DNA of 14,170 nt. Source: Coriobacteriales bacterium. GTDB taxonomy: Bacteria; Actinomycetota; Coriobacteriia; Coriobacteriales; UBA8131. This document shows positions 7,017-13,762 of the stretch, one piece after another. Each line of letters opens with the position of its first letter. Within the stretch, counting starts at the first letter, position 1. The notes beneath the pieces were generated by a model that saw only the letters and a list, made by a program, of their open reading frames with translations, had not been told where the DNA came from and made no database searches. The stretch lies in the NCBI GenBank assembly GCA_031268525.1, contig JAIRXA010000132.1, forward strand, positions 1 to 14,170, written 5' to 3'. Position numbers and translations under genes: made by a program.

Positions 7017-8453
7017 ATGGCGCAAGACTCGCAGGCAGTAGAAACCGCAAAGGGTTCTACGACAGGCTCTAACAAGCGCGTCAGCAATTTTTTCGTAAAC
7101 ATCTTCGGACTGGGTGACTTTGGCTTCCAGATTATGGTGAACATGGAATTGCTGTTCTTTATGGCATTCCTCACCGACGCGGTACAGTTTGATCCGGGCA
7201 CAGCCGGCCTGATAGGCGCAATCACGGGAGTATTTGACATTCTCTGGGTGTTTATCGCTGGCATGATTATCCAGAAATGCAACTTCCGCTGGGGCAAGCT
7301 GCGTAGCTGGCTGCTCCTCACCCCGCTCTTTATCTGGGCGACCTTCGTCTTCCAGTTCTGGGGTCTGTCAGGCAACGGCTCTCTGGCCTCCTTGCTCATC
7401 TGTCTCGGCTTTATCGTCAGCCACCTGATCTGGAACTGCGCCTACACAGCGCATATCTCGATGATCTCGGCCTATTCTGACGACATCCAACAGAGAGCGA
7501 CCATGTCCTCACGACGGATGTTGGGACAGGCCCTGGGCAAGATAGTGTTCTCCCTGGTTGCGGTCAGCCTGATCGGCTTTTTCTCCGGTCCGGATAAGCT
7601 GCCGATAGGCTACACCATCGCAACCGCCGTGCTTACCTTGCCGATGGTAGTCTGTTACTTCGTCATCTTTGTGGTGTCCAAACCATACGAGAAAACGCAG
7701 GCCCCCGGCGGTGCGGGTGCTCAGGCGACAGCCGAAAAGGTTCCCGTCTGGAAGAGCGTGGCCAACGCCGCAAGGAACTCTCAGCTTATAGTGCTCCTTA
7801 TCGCTGACTTTGGTCGCTGCTTCGCCTTCTATCTGGTAACCGCCGTGACCGCTTACTACTTCCGTGTGGTGCTGGGCGACCCTGGCGCAATGACCCTCTA
7901 TCTGCTGCTCATCAATGTCGCCGCTGCCATTGGCGCTCTGGCTGCACCGTATGTCACCAGGGCTATTGGCAAGAAGAACACCTATTTTCTGGGAATGGTA
8001 GGTTACGCCGCCTGTCTGTTGCTGGTGTTCCTGTTGCCATCGGACTACATGACCTTCATGATCATCATGGTCATCGCCTCGGCAATCCTCCAGCTTTCGT
8101 TCTCGATGGGAACCGCGATGTTTGCCGACACGGTGATCTATGGCGAGCACAAGACGGGTGTTAACTCCCGCGGCTTTATCATGGGCCTCTATTCGCTGCC
8201 CATAAAGACTTCGGTCGTGGCTCGTGCCTCCTTTATCGGCGTGATGTTGGCTGCCATGAACTATGTGCCCGACGCCGTCACGCCACAGATGGTCGATGGC
8301 ATAAAGAGCCTGTTTACCGTTTACCCCGCCATTGCACTGATCATCTGCGCGCTGTTTGGTTATCTGCTCTATCGTCTGACGGACAAGCGCGTGACGCAAC
8401 TTTCCGATGAGTTGGCCGAGCGTAAAAACGCTGCCAACCAAGCCACTGAATAG
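7017..8453 (+). CDS. GPH-family-like (MelB-type) cation symporter
   Basis: A 478-residue inner-membrane protein with about 12 hydrophobic segments and charged tails facing the cytoplasm. GPH-family landmarks are GLGDFGFQIM (31-40), the RWGKLRSWLLL loop after helix 2 (91-101), and a late block reading MFADTVIYGEHKTGVNSRG. The last matches the D-x-x-x-Y-G-x-x-K-T-G-x-R signature of melibiose and glucuronide carriers. The helix-2 cation site D-x-x-N-D-P of MelB is only half kept: D74 is present, and the second Asp position reads Val78. I chose ATG 7017 because AGGGAGG stands five bases ahead. A TTG 60 bases upstream lacks such a site. It is the first gene of the plus-strand cluster and divergent from the PucR-type regulator. 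The substrate may be a glycoside or another organic solute. Confidence 0.88.
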   Translation: MAQDSQAVETAKGSTTGSNKRVSNFFVNIFGLGDFGFQIMVNMELLFFMAFLTDAVQFDPGTAGLIGAITGVFDILWVFIAGMIIQKCNFRWGKLRSWLLLTPLFIWATFVFQFWGLSGNGSLASLLICLGFIVSHLIWNCAYTAHISMISAYSDDIQQRATMSSRRMLGQALGKIVFSLVAVSLIGFFSGPDKLPIGYTIATAVLTLPMVVCYFVIFVVSKPYEKTQAPGGAGAQATAEKVPVWKSVANAARNSQLIVLLIADFGRCFAFYLVTAVTAYYFRVVLGDPGAMTLYLLLINVAAAIGALAAPYVTRAIGKKNTYFLGMVGYAACLLLVFLLPSDYMTFMIIMVIASAILQLSFSMGTAMFADTVIYGEHKTGVNSRGFIMGLYSLPIKTSVVARASFIGVMLAAMNYVPDAVTPQMVDGIKSLFTVYPAIALIICALFGYLLYRLTDKRVTQLSDELAERKNAANQATE

Positions 8454-8675
8454 GACCTGAACAAGCAGTACCGAAACCTCACCACTTCACCGACGGTGAA
8501 GTTGCCTCCCTTGGCACCATCACCGTCGGTGGCAAGCCTCATCCACCTGCAAGTCGGCAGGCGGTAGGTGTCGCACTGTCCCACTGCCACGTACTCATCT
8601 GCAGGCAGGCACTGCAGGGCCGACGACTGATCGACTACAAGAACAACGGGCAAGAACGAGAAACCGGGAGTAAGT
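8454..8675 (+). other. 222-base intergenic region with dense hairpin potential before the URO-D gene
   Basis: No gene is seen. It contains CTTCACCG-A-CGGTGAAG (8485-8501, perfect 8-base arms). CACCG-T-CGGTG follows at 8521-8531, inside a wider CTTGGCACC/GGTGGCAAG pairing (8511-8536) that can fold as an alternative. Further right, CTGCAG occurs twice within 20 bases. GGGAG five bases before ATG 8676 is the ribosome-binding site of the next gene. The repeated CACCGnCGGTG core could be a protein-binding site or part of a structured leader. Confidence 0.45.
8485..8501. promoter_or_regulatory. Perfect inverted repeat CTTCACCG-A-CGGTGAAG
   Basis: Eight-base arms surround a single central base, 31 bases after the GPH-type stop codon. 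The core CACCGnCGGTG recurs at 8521-8531. No T-tract follows, so this may be either a poor terminator or the left of two operator half-repeats ahead of the URO-D gene. Confidence 0.4.
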
Positions 8676-9683
8676 ATGTTAAATGAACGCGAAAATTTCA
8701 TGGAGCTGATGACGGGCGGAACACCTGACCATCTGGTCACACAGTGGTCGCCGTTCGTCCCCATTATGATCGACCCACTCCAGCGCTACACCCGCGGTAA
8801 CCGCAAAAAGGGCACGACCAGCATAGACCGCTGGGGTACGACCATCAGCTGGCCCGACGACCAGCCAGCCGCCATCCCCCTGAACGAGGGCGACCTGAAG
8901 GTGGTAAAGGATGTCACCAGATGGCGCGAATACGTCAAGACGCCCGACCTGGAGGGTGCGGCAGCCGTGCCTGGAGCCTGGGATGACGCCCGTGCGGCAA
9001 TGGACAAACTGGATCGCAAGGCCGAGATGACGATGTGCTTCATGGGCACGGGAATCTTTGAGCAGCTGCACTTTCTCATGGGCTTTGAGGACGCACTGGT
9101 CGATCTTTTGATGGAGCAGGAGGCCATCGACGAGCTGATCGAGGAAATCTTCCAGTACCGCTACACCTATGCCCGACTGCTGATCGAGAACCTGAAACCC
9201 GATGTTATCTGTTCACACGACGACTGGGGCGCCAAACACCAGCTGTTCATGCACCCCGACATCTGGCGCCGGTTCTTCAAGGAGCGTTATCGCAAATTCT
9301 ACCAACTCTTCCGCGATAACGGCGTGATCTCTCTGCACCACGCCGACTCGCATTGTGAGGAGATCGTAGAGGATATGGCTGAGATAGGCATCGACATCTG
9401 GCAGGGCGTGCTGCCACAAAATAATATCCCAGCCATGCAGAAGCAGTTGGCAGGCAAGATGATCCTCATGGGAGGCATCGATCAGGGCCTGGTGGACATT
9501 GATGGGATAGACCCGCAGATCATTCGCGACGAAGTGGACAGGACCTGCAGGGACTACGTACCCGGTGGCTCGTTTATCCCCTGCCTGTGCAGTGGCCTTC
9601 GCAATGGCGCAATCTATCCCTTTGTAGATGAGGTCATTGACGATCAGATCCGCAAGAACTCGCCTCTCTACTGCGAATACTGA
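8676..9683 (+). CDS. URO-D-family protein (uroporphyrinogen decarboxylase/MtaA-like paralogue)
   Basis: A 335-residue soluble TIM-barrel protein of the uroporphyrinogen decarboxylase superfamily (COG0407 type). Family landmarks are the N-terminal ERENFMELMTGGTPD, SHDDWGAKHQLFMHPDIWRR (180-199), IGIDIWQGVLPQNN (237-250) and LMGGIDQGLVD (264-274). The metal/corrinoid methyltransferase branch usually has H-S-C-G in the barrel. Here that site reads HHADSHCEE (221-229), so the Cys is Ala223 and a Cys appears at 227; C303 and C305 lie near the C-terminus. The N-terminal substrate arginines of true heme-pathway HemE are not evident and no other heme gene is near, so HemE is unlikely. A demethylase, methyltransferase or decarboxylase role is possible but unproven. 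The GGGAG site supports the start. It is probably cotranscribed with the MFS gene 22 bases downstream. Confidence 0.85.
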   Translation: MLNERENFMELMTGGTPDHLVTQWSPFVPIMIDPLQRYTRGNRKKGTTSIDRWGTTISWPDDQPAAIPLNEGDLKVVKDVTRWREYVKTPDLEGAAAVPGAWDDARAAMDKLDRKAEMTMCFMGTGIFEQLHFLMGFEDALVDLLMEQEAIDELIEEIFQYRYTYARLLIENLKPDVICSHDDWGAKHQLFMHPDIWRRFFKERYRKFYQLFRDNGVISLHHADSHCEEIVEDMAEIGIDIWQGVLPQNNIPAMQKQLAGKMILMGGIDQGLVDIDGIDPQIIRDEVDRTCRDYVPGGSFIPCLCSGLRNGAIYPFVDEVIDDQIRKNSPLYCEY

Positions 9684-9705
9684 TATGAGTGGCCAGGGTG
9701 CTGAC

Positions 9706-11223
9706 ATGCGCAACCGTTATACCGTCTCGTCGGTCATCGACGCTTTGGGCGTAAGCCGCTTTACCCTGATAACCTTTTTCTTCCTCGGCTTCGCCATGGT
9801 CTTTGACGGATACGACTATATGATCATAAACGTGACCAATACCAATGTTGCGACCTCGCTGCTGGGGACGGACTTTGACCGTATGGCGATGGGCACCCTG
9901 ACCACCTGGAGCGTCCTTGGTATGGTGGTCGGTGGTGCCACGGGCGGTATTCTCTCCGATCGCTTTGGCCGCAAGACGGTGCTTGTGGGTGCAATTGCCT
10001 TTTATGCGCTCTTCACGTTGCCTCAGGCCTTCGCGCAGGATTATCTGTTCTTTGCGCTGTTTCGGACAATCGCCGGTTTTGGCATAGGGTCGTGCATCCC
10101 CGTGGTAACGACTATCTTCTCCGAGACGATGCCGACCAATAAACGCGGCCTCTTCATCACCTTTGGAATGGCCTTCATGGTGGGCGGATGGGTGCTTGCC
10201 GGAGTCATTGGCGGGCCGATTAACAACGCGACCAACCAGCTGGCTCCCTTTTGTGAACCGATCGCTGTGGCTCAGGCCGACGGCTCCATCCTTCACACCT
10301 ACGCCAACTGGCGGATAGTCTTCCTCATTGGCGCCATCCCCCTGGCTTATGCGCTGCTACTCCTGGTACTGATGAAGGAAACGCCCCATTGGTATGCGAA
10401 TTCCGGGCGAATATCGCAGGCACTGGAGCGCCTCAACCAAATTGAACGCAGCGCTGGACGCAGACCCAGTGAGCTTGATCCCAAACTGCTTATCATCCCG
10501 CCCAAGCCCGCCAAGACCAGCCCCACCGTGCTGCTCTCCAGGCGCTACATTCTGATAACCTGCGGACTTTGGAGCACGTATTTCATCGGCCAGTTCTGCA
10601 TCTATGGCATGAACACCTGGCTACCCACCTGGTTTCGAGGCATTGGTTATTCGCCGGCGGAGGCAACCGCCTTGCTCACCTGGAACAATGTCGCCGCCAT
10701 CGTCTCCAACATCTCGGTAGGCTTTGTCTCCGATCTGGTGGGCCGCAGGCGTAACCTTGGCTTTGCCTGGCTGTTTGCCATTGGTGCCATCGTGCTCTGT
10801 TCGCTGTTTGTCGTACCTGGAAACTTTGTGCTCTGCATCGCGCTGATGCTCCTGTTTGGTTTTGCGCTGAACTACGCAATCACGGCCATTCAGCCCATCA
10901 TGCCCGAAAGCTACCCCACCCAGATACGCAACATGGGCGTTTCCTGGTCGCAGGCCTTCGCGCGGCTGGGCGCGGCAATTTCGCCTGTTGTCCTTGGCGG
11001 TCTGGCCTCCAGTGCCTTCTTCGCACAACGCGGAGCGGCAGGTGAGGTGCTTGTGGACGCTGCGGGCAAACCGGTGACCGACTGGAGCATGTTGGTGCTG
11101 GTACTGGTGATACCCCTGGCCATTGCCTTTGTCTGTACGCTTGTGTTTATCCGCAAGGAGACTAAAGGCATAAGCATGGATCAGCTCCAGGAAGAAGAGG
11201 AAGGCGGCAGGGCTCACGCCTGA
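9706..11223 (+). CDS. MFS transporter, aromatic acid:H+ symporter (AAHS)-like
   Basis: A 505-residue inner-membrane carrier with about 12 transmembrane helices. Helix 1 carries FDGYDYM (33-39), matching the D-G-[FY]-D motif needed in PcaK-type aromatic acid importers. The helix 2-3 loop GGILSDRFGRK (80-90) and the helix 8-9 loop GFVSDLVGRRR are the MFS signatures. SETMPTNKRG (139-148) matches the helix 4-5 region. The central cytoplasmic loop, with PHWYANSGR and basic helices, is typical of AAHS and related sugar-porter-like families. ATG 9706 is preferred because AGGGTG stands five bases upstream. ATG 9685 has no site and sits directly against the URO-D stop. The 22-base spacing suggests one transcript with the URO-D gene, so the transported compound may be its substrate or product. 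The exact substrate is unknown. Confidence 0.88.
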   Translation: MRNRYTVSSVIDALGVSRFTLITFFFLGFAMVFDGYDYMIINVTNTNVATSLLGTDFDRMAMGTLTTWSVLGMVVGGATGGILSDRFGRKTVLVGAIAFYALFTLPQAFAQDYLFFALFRTIAGFGIGSCIPVVTTIFSETMPTNKRGLFITFGMAFMVGGWVLAGVIGGPINNATNQLAPFCEPIAVAQADGSILHTYANWRIVFLIGAIPLAYALLLLVLMKETPHWYANSGRISQALERLNQIERSAGRRPSELDPKLLIIPPKPAKTSPTVLLSRRYILITCGLWSTYFIGQFCIYGMNTWLPTWFRGIGYSPAEATALLTWNNVAAIVSNISVGFVSDLVGRRRNLGFAWLFAIGAIVLCSLFVVPGNFVLCIALMLLFGFALNYAITAIQPIMPESYPTQIRNMGVSWSQAFARLGAAISPVVLGGLASSAFFAQRGAAGEVLVDAAGKPVTDWSMLVLVLVIPLAIAFVCTLVFIRKETKGISMDQLQEEEEGGRAHA

Positions 11224-11231
11224 GGCTTGGC

Positions 11232-11246
11232 GACCTCAAAGAGGTC
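11232..11246 (+). terminator. Hairpin just after the MFS gene
   Basis: GACCTC-AAA-GAGGTC is a perfect 6-bp stem with a 3-base loop, eight bases after the MFS stop. No T-tract follows. It may be a weak terminator or an mRNA 3'-end stabiliser between the MFS and acetyltransferase genes. Confidence 0.35.
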
Positions 11247-11274
11247 CGCTGCCGCCAGAGAGCGGGAGAAGTAT

Positions 11275-11355
11275 ATGAACGGGAACGCAGAAGCGGTGTG
11301 CGCAACTGCCAAACGAATCCCTTGCAGGGAGGCATCGAGGGTACATGCTCAGTGA
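11275..11355 (+). CDS. Possible 26-residue leader peptide overlapping the acetyltransferase start
   Basis: ATG 11275 opens a 26-codon frame, beginning MNGNAEAVCATAKR and ending in TGA at 11353-11355. A good site, GGGAG, lies six bases before the ATG. It runs out of frame across the acetyltransferase start (ATG 11345), overlapping it by 11 bases. Ribosomes finishing the peptide would be placed next to that start, so translational coupling is possible. The peptide has two cysteines and no recognised motif. It may be chance: the length is short and only the ribosome-binding site and overlap argue for it. Confidence 0.3.
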   Translation: MNGNAEAVCATAKRIPCREASRVHAQ

Positions 11356-12166
11356 AACTCAGGTTGAGAAGTACCTGTGCCGCATAGGTCTTGTGGATGG
11401 GGTGCCTGTCAGTGCTACGGGATTGGCGGTACTGCACCGACAACACCTGCTCACCGTACCCTTTGACAATCTGGACGTCCTGGCCCATCTGCCAGAGATC
11501 AAAACGCTCGAAGGCCTCTTTGAGAAGATAGTCAAACGCAGGCGAGGCGGTATCTGTTATGAGCTTAACGCTCTGTTTGCAGAGCTCCTGCGAGCTCTGG
11601 GCTTTACGGTCAGGCTTGCGGCGGCACGCCCTTCTGCACGCGCAGGCGTGCCGAGTTGTGGAGAAGACCCGGATTTCGCGCATCTTATCCTGCTTGTTCA
11701 TGTGGACCAAGACCTTTGGCTCGCAGATGTTGGCTTTGGCCGAGGCGGCTTTTTTGAACCACTTCGCTTTACGGTCGGCCTTTCACAGACAGACCAGCGA
11801 GGAACCTACCGGATAGTACCCAGCACTGCTGAAGGAGTGAAGGGCTGTTATGACCTGCTCTTCACTCCACGCTTTGCTCCCAAGGATGTCTCAACTGCGG
11901 AGCAGGAACGTGTCATCTATCGCTTTGACCCGACCGCACGTGACCTCTCCGAGTTCTCCAGACGCTGGCACTGGACAGTCACCAGCAGCGACTCCCTGTT
12001 CCTCAGTGGCTCACTCGTTGCCCTCGATACCCCTGCTGGCAGGATCTCCCTCAGCGAGAACCACCTACGAATAACCGAGTACGGCAGACAGACCGCGCGC
12101 GCGATACCGGACACAGACGGTTTTCATGCCCTGCTGGCCGAACACTTTGGGATTATTGCTCCTTAG
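11345..12166 (+). CDS. nat: Arylamine N-acetyltransferase
   Basis: A 273-residue cytoplasmic enzyme of the NAT family. It transfers an acetyl (or other acyl) group from acyl-CoA to arylamines and arylhydrazines through a cysteine-linked intermediate. The catalytic triad is complete: C71 in KRRRGGICYELNALF, H113 in DFAHLIL, and D128 in WLADVGFG. The N-terminal VPFDNLDV (38-45) and the later C-terminal beta-barrel region are also typical. Length is normal. Upstream of ATG 11345 there is GAGG four bases away and a stronger AGGGAGG 12 bases away, within the possible leader ORF. It lies in the plus-strand series with the URO-D and MFS genes. An acylation or detoxification step on an aromatic amine would fit an aromatic-compound theme, but the link is inferred from position only. 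Confidence 0.93.
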   Translation: MLSETQVEKYLCRIGLVDGVPVSATGLAVLHRQHLLTVPFDNLDVLAHLPEIKTLEGLFEKIVKRRRGGICYELNALFAELLRALGFTVRLAAARPSARAGVPSCGEDPDFAHLILLVHVDQDLWLADVGFGRGGFFEPLRFTVGLSQTDQRGTYRIVPSTAEGVKGCYDLLFTPRFAPKDVSTAEQERVIYRFDPTARDLSEFSRRWHWTVTSSDSLFLSGSLVALDTPAGRISLSENHLRITEYGRQTARAIPDTDGFHALLAEHFGIIAP

Positions 12167-12477
12167 CCCTGGCCAGAGACCTGAAAGCACACGACGGCGC
12201 ACCACAGTCTGCCGTCCCTGTGAGAGCAGTCGCCTTCCATCGCGGGTCTTCTCGCTGACCAAGGTCATCTGTCACGGCAAGAGAGAGGACGCACCGAGCG
12301 ATACGGGAGACTCGCTCGGTGCAACTCTATGGTATCCTGCTGGACAAACGGCTTTTTGTGAAGTGGCTATCGCATGATGGTTTCGCAATTGCTTGAACAG
12401 CTGCTTTGTGGTGGCCCCTCCTTCTGTCGGTCGGACGCACCATGCAGCAGAGTTCAACCATAGAGCAAGGTGGTTTC
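12167..12477. other. 311-base intergenic region between the acetyltransferase and IclR genes
   Basis: No coding region is supported. GACGGC/GCCGTC (12193-12198 with 12211-12216) can pair, and overlaps an alternative CACAG/CTGTG stem. The strongest element is the 11-bp hairpin at 12291-12322. Further right lie ACAAA/TTTGT (12344-12359) and the 8-base palindrome GCAATTGC (12385-12392). No convincing -35/-10 pair was found for the IclR gene. AAGGTGG at 12467-12473 is its ribosome-binding site. Confidence 0.5.
12291..12322 (+). terminator. Strong 11-bp hairpin after the acetyltransferase gene
   Basis: GCACCGAGCGA pairs perfectly with TCGCTCGGTGC around a 10-base loop, TACGGGAGAC. It lies 125 bases after the acetyltransferase stop codon and 156 bases before the IclR start. 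The bases after it (AACTCTATGG) are not a T-tract, so it may be a U-less terminator of the kind proposed for GC-rich actinobacteria, or a regulatory RNA or operator element for the IclR gene. Confidence 0.45.
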
Positions 12478-13239
12478 ATGGACAATTCCACCCACGTAGT
12501 TGATCGAGTTTTCTCCATTTTGGAGTATCTTTCGTTGGAGCCCGAACCCAAGGGGCCCACAGAGATTGCGACGGCAATCCAACTCCATAAGAGTACGGTC
12601 CACCGTCTGCTCTCCACACTCTGTAATCGAGGCTATGTGGAGCGAACCGGTGAAGGCAGGTATCACATTGGTGTCAAGCTCGTTGAGATAGCCAGTAACC
12701 ACATCGATAATCTCGAGCTCCAAACCGAAGCGCGTCCCCTCCTCAACGAGCTGCGCGAGGCGCTTGGGCTTGTCGTGCATCTGGGGATCCTCGATCATAC
12801 CGAGGTCGTGTACGTAGAAAAGATGGACATCTCCCGCAATCTGCGTCTCTATACACAGATTGGTATGCGCGTGCCGGCACACTGCTCGTCGCTGGGCAAG
12901 TGCCTTTTGGCCAACCTCTCGGGTGACGATATCGACTATCTGTTGCCCAAACAGAAGCTGGAGCGTTACACGCCCAATACCATCACCTCGGTTCAGGAAC
13001 TCAAGGCGCATCTCAGGGAAGTGCGCCTCCGAGGCTGGGCAATTGACAACGGTGAGTATATCGTTGAGAACCGCTGCATTAGCGCGCCCATCTTTGATTA
13101 TCGCGGTGAGGTAATTGCCGCCGTGAGTGCATCAGGGCCGGAAAGCCTCCTCACCGAGGAGCGCATCCCCACCGTTGTGGCCAGGGTCAAAGAGACAGCG
13201 ACTCAGATATCTCGCCGACTCTGCTACCGCAACCCTTGA
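12478..13239 (+). CDS. IclR-family transcriptional regulator
   Basis: A 253-residue DNA-binding regulator. The N-terminal winged helix-turn-helix spans about residues 5-65, with VDRVFSILEYL, then PTEIATAIQLHKSTVHRLLS (27-46) and NRGYVER. The effector domain follows (about 75-253) with CSSLGKCLLA (136-145), the ligand-site block NGEYIVENRCISAPIFDYRG (191-210) and AAVSASGP (214-221). IclR proteins usually control catabolic operons for aromatic compounds, acetate or sugars and often regulate neighbours. I chose ATG 12478 because AAGGTGG lies four bases upstream and it gives the usual family length. In-frame starts 36-72 bases upstream add residues that no family member needs. It lies downstream of the acetyltransferase on the same strand, and convergent with the antitoxin gene. 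Ligand unknown. Confidence 0.95.
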   Translation: MDNSTHVVDRVFSILEYLSLEPEPKGPTEIATAIQLHKSTVHRLLSTLCNRGYVERTGEGRYHIGVKLVEIASNHIDNLELQTEARPLLNELREALGLVVHLGILDHTEVVYVEKMDISRNLRLYTQIGMRVPAHCSSLGKCLLANLSGDDIDYLLPKQKLERYTPNTITSVQELKAHLREVRLRGWAIDNGEYIVENRCISAPIFDYRGEVIAAVSASGPESLLTEERIPTVVARVKETATQISRRLCYRNP

Positions 13240-13246
13240 GTCACCG

Positions 13247-13263
13247 AGAGACAGACTGTCTTT
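13247..13263 (+). terminator. Short hairpin between convergent IclR and antitoxin genes
   Basis: AGACA-GAC-TGTCT (13249-13261) forms a 5-bp stem, extendable by a G-T and an A-T pair, seven bases after the IclR stop. It ends in TTT before GG. It is at best a weak intrinsic terminator for the plus strand. Confidence 0.3.
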
Positions 13264-13293
13264 GGCAGCACAGGCTTTATACTCTTAAGCTAT

Positions 13294-13563
13294 TCAAACT
13301 TCAATCAAATCGTGCTCTGTACCGAGATCTCCCGCAGCTATCCCTTTCATTTCTTCCAGCAGGAAGTCATGGTATGCCCGGCCAGTCAGACCAAAGTAAG
13401 GCGAGGATGGTCGAGCTTGCAGGTTGACGGGCACCGTTTTGGTGCGGACTATCTCAGCGGTAAACATACGCAAGGCGGTAGGCAGGTTGATGCCAAAGGT
13501 GCTTGTGATGGCCTCTGCCTCTCGCTTCATATCCTCGTCCATGCGGACTGTTACGGTGCTCAT
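13294..13563 (-). CDS. RelB/DinJ-family antitoxin, apparently without a toxin
   Basis: An 89-residue protein of the RelB/DinJ type. The N-terminal ribbon-helix-helix reads TVTVRMDEDMKREAEAI, then FGINLPTALRMFTAEIVRTK and VPVNL, a nearly textbook DinJ-like DNA-binding and dimerisation half. In type II toxin-antitoxin pairs this protein neutralises a YafQ/RelE mRNA interferase and represses its own operon. The toxin gene should start within a few bases after the antitoxin stop. Only 54 bases separate that stop from the end of the convergent IclR gene, so no toxin fits there, and none is seen upstream. AAGGG and a good promoter support ATG 13563 over an ATG 33 bases earlier. The C-terminal half (SSPYFGLTGRAYHDFLLEEM) would be the toxin-binding part and is intact in frame. 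Confidence 0.85.
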   Translation of the reverse strand: MSTVTVRMDEDMKREAEAITSTFGINLPTALRMFTAEIVRTKTVPVNLQARPSSPYFGLTGRAYHDFLLEEMKGIAAGDLGTEHDLIEV

Positions 13564-13609
13564 CGTGCTTCCCTTCTGCCGCCTACTCTCTATCAAATAA
13601 GATTGAGCA

Positions 13610-13639
13610 ATGATACCATATGACGTTGTTTGGCATCAA
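13610..13639 (-). promoter_or_regulatory. Promoter of the antitoxin gene
   Basis: On the minus strand, TTGATG (13639-13634) and TATCAT (13615-13610) are 18 bases apart, and a TG one base before the latter makes an extended -10. Transcription would begin about 40 bases before ATG 13563. The -35 box overlaps the perfect palindrome ATCAATTGAT (13635-13644), a plausible site for autorepression by the antitoxin. Confidence 0.6.
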
Positions 13640-13685
13640 TTGATATCTTCACGCGCACAATAAGCGGAGAAAGAGAGTGTTCACG

Positions 13686-13726
13686 CCTCGTCATTCGGGC
13701 CCTGACCCGGAATCTCTGCGACAGGG
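13686..13726. repeat. REP-like intergenic palindromic repeat
   Basis: The stretch CCTCGTCATTCGGGCCCTGA continuing CCCGGAATCTCTGCGACAGG has a central CGGG-CCCTGA-CCCG hairpin extended by ATTC/GAAT with one bulge. It resembles the widespread class of intergenic repeats whose chance translation reads RHSGPDPES, as it does here from 13677. Such repeats occur scattered through genomes; other copies would lie outside this window. Confidence 0.45.
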
Positions 13727-13762
13727 GCGCGCTGAATTAATCGGTGCTTCTCAAGCTGCTGC

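Noticed and set aside
7509..8441. 310-codon minus-strand open frame
   Set aside because: Antisense to the GPH carrier; the product is His/Gln/Gly-rich without hydrophobic pattern or domain, as expected for a shadow frame.
8560..8620. Cobalamin riboswitch ahead of the URO-D gene, suggested by CCCACTGCC
   Set aside because: The conserved B12-box context and the other core elements of the cobalamin riboswitch are not found around it.
8676..9683. Heme-pathway uroporphyrinogen decarboxylase (hemE)
   Set aside because: The length fits, but the HemE N-terminal substrate-binding motif is not evident, the barrel carries HHADSHC, and no heme genes are near.
13240..13293. Toxin gene downstream of the RelB/DinJ antitoxin
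   Set aside because: Only 54 bases remain before the convergent IclR gene; a RelE/YafQ toxin needs about 270, and no frame there fits.
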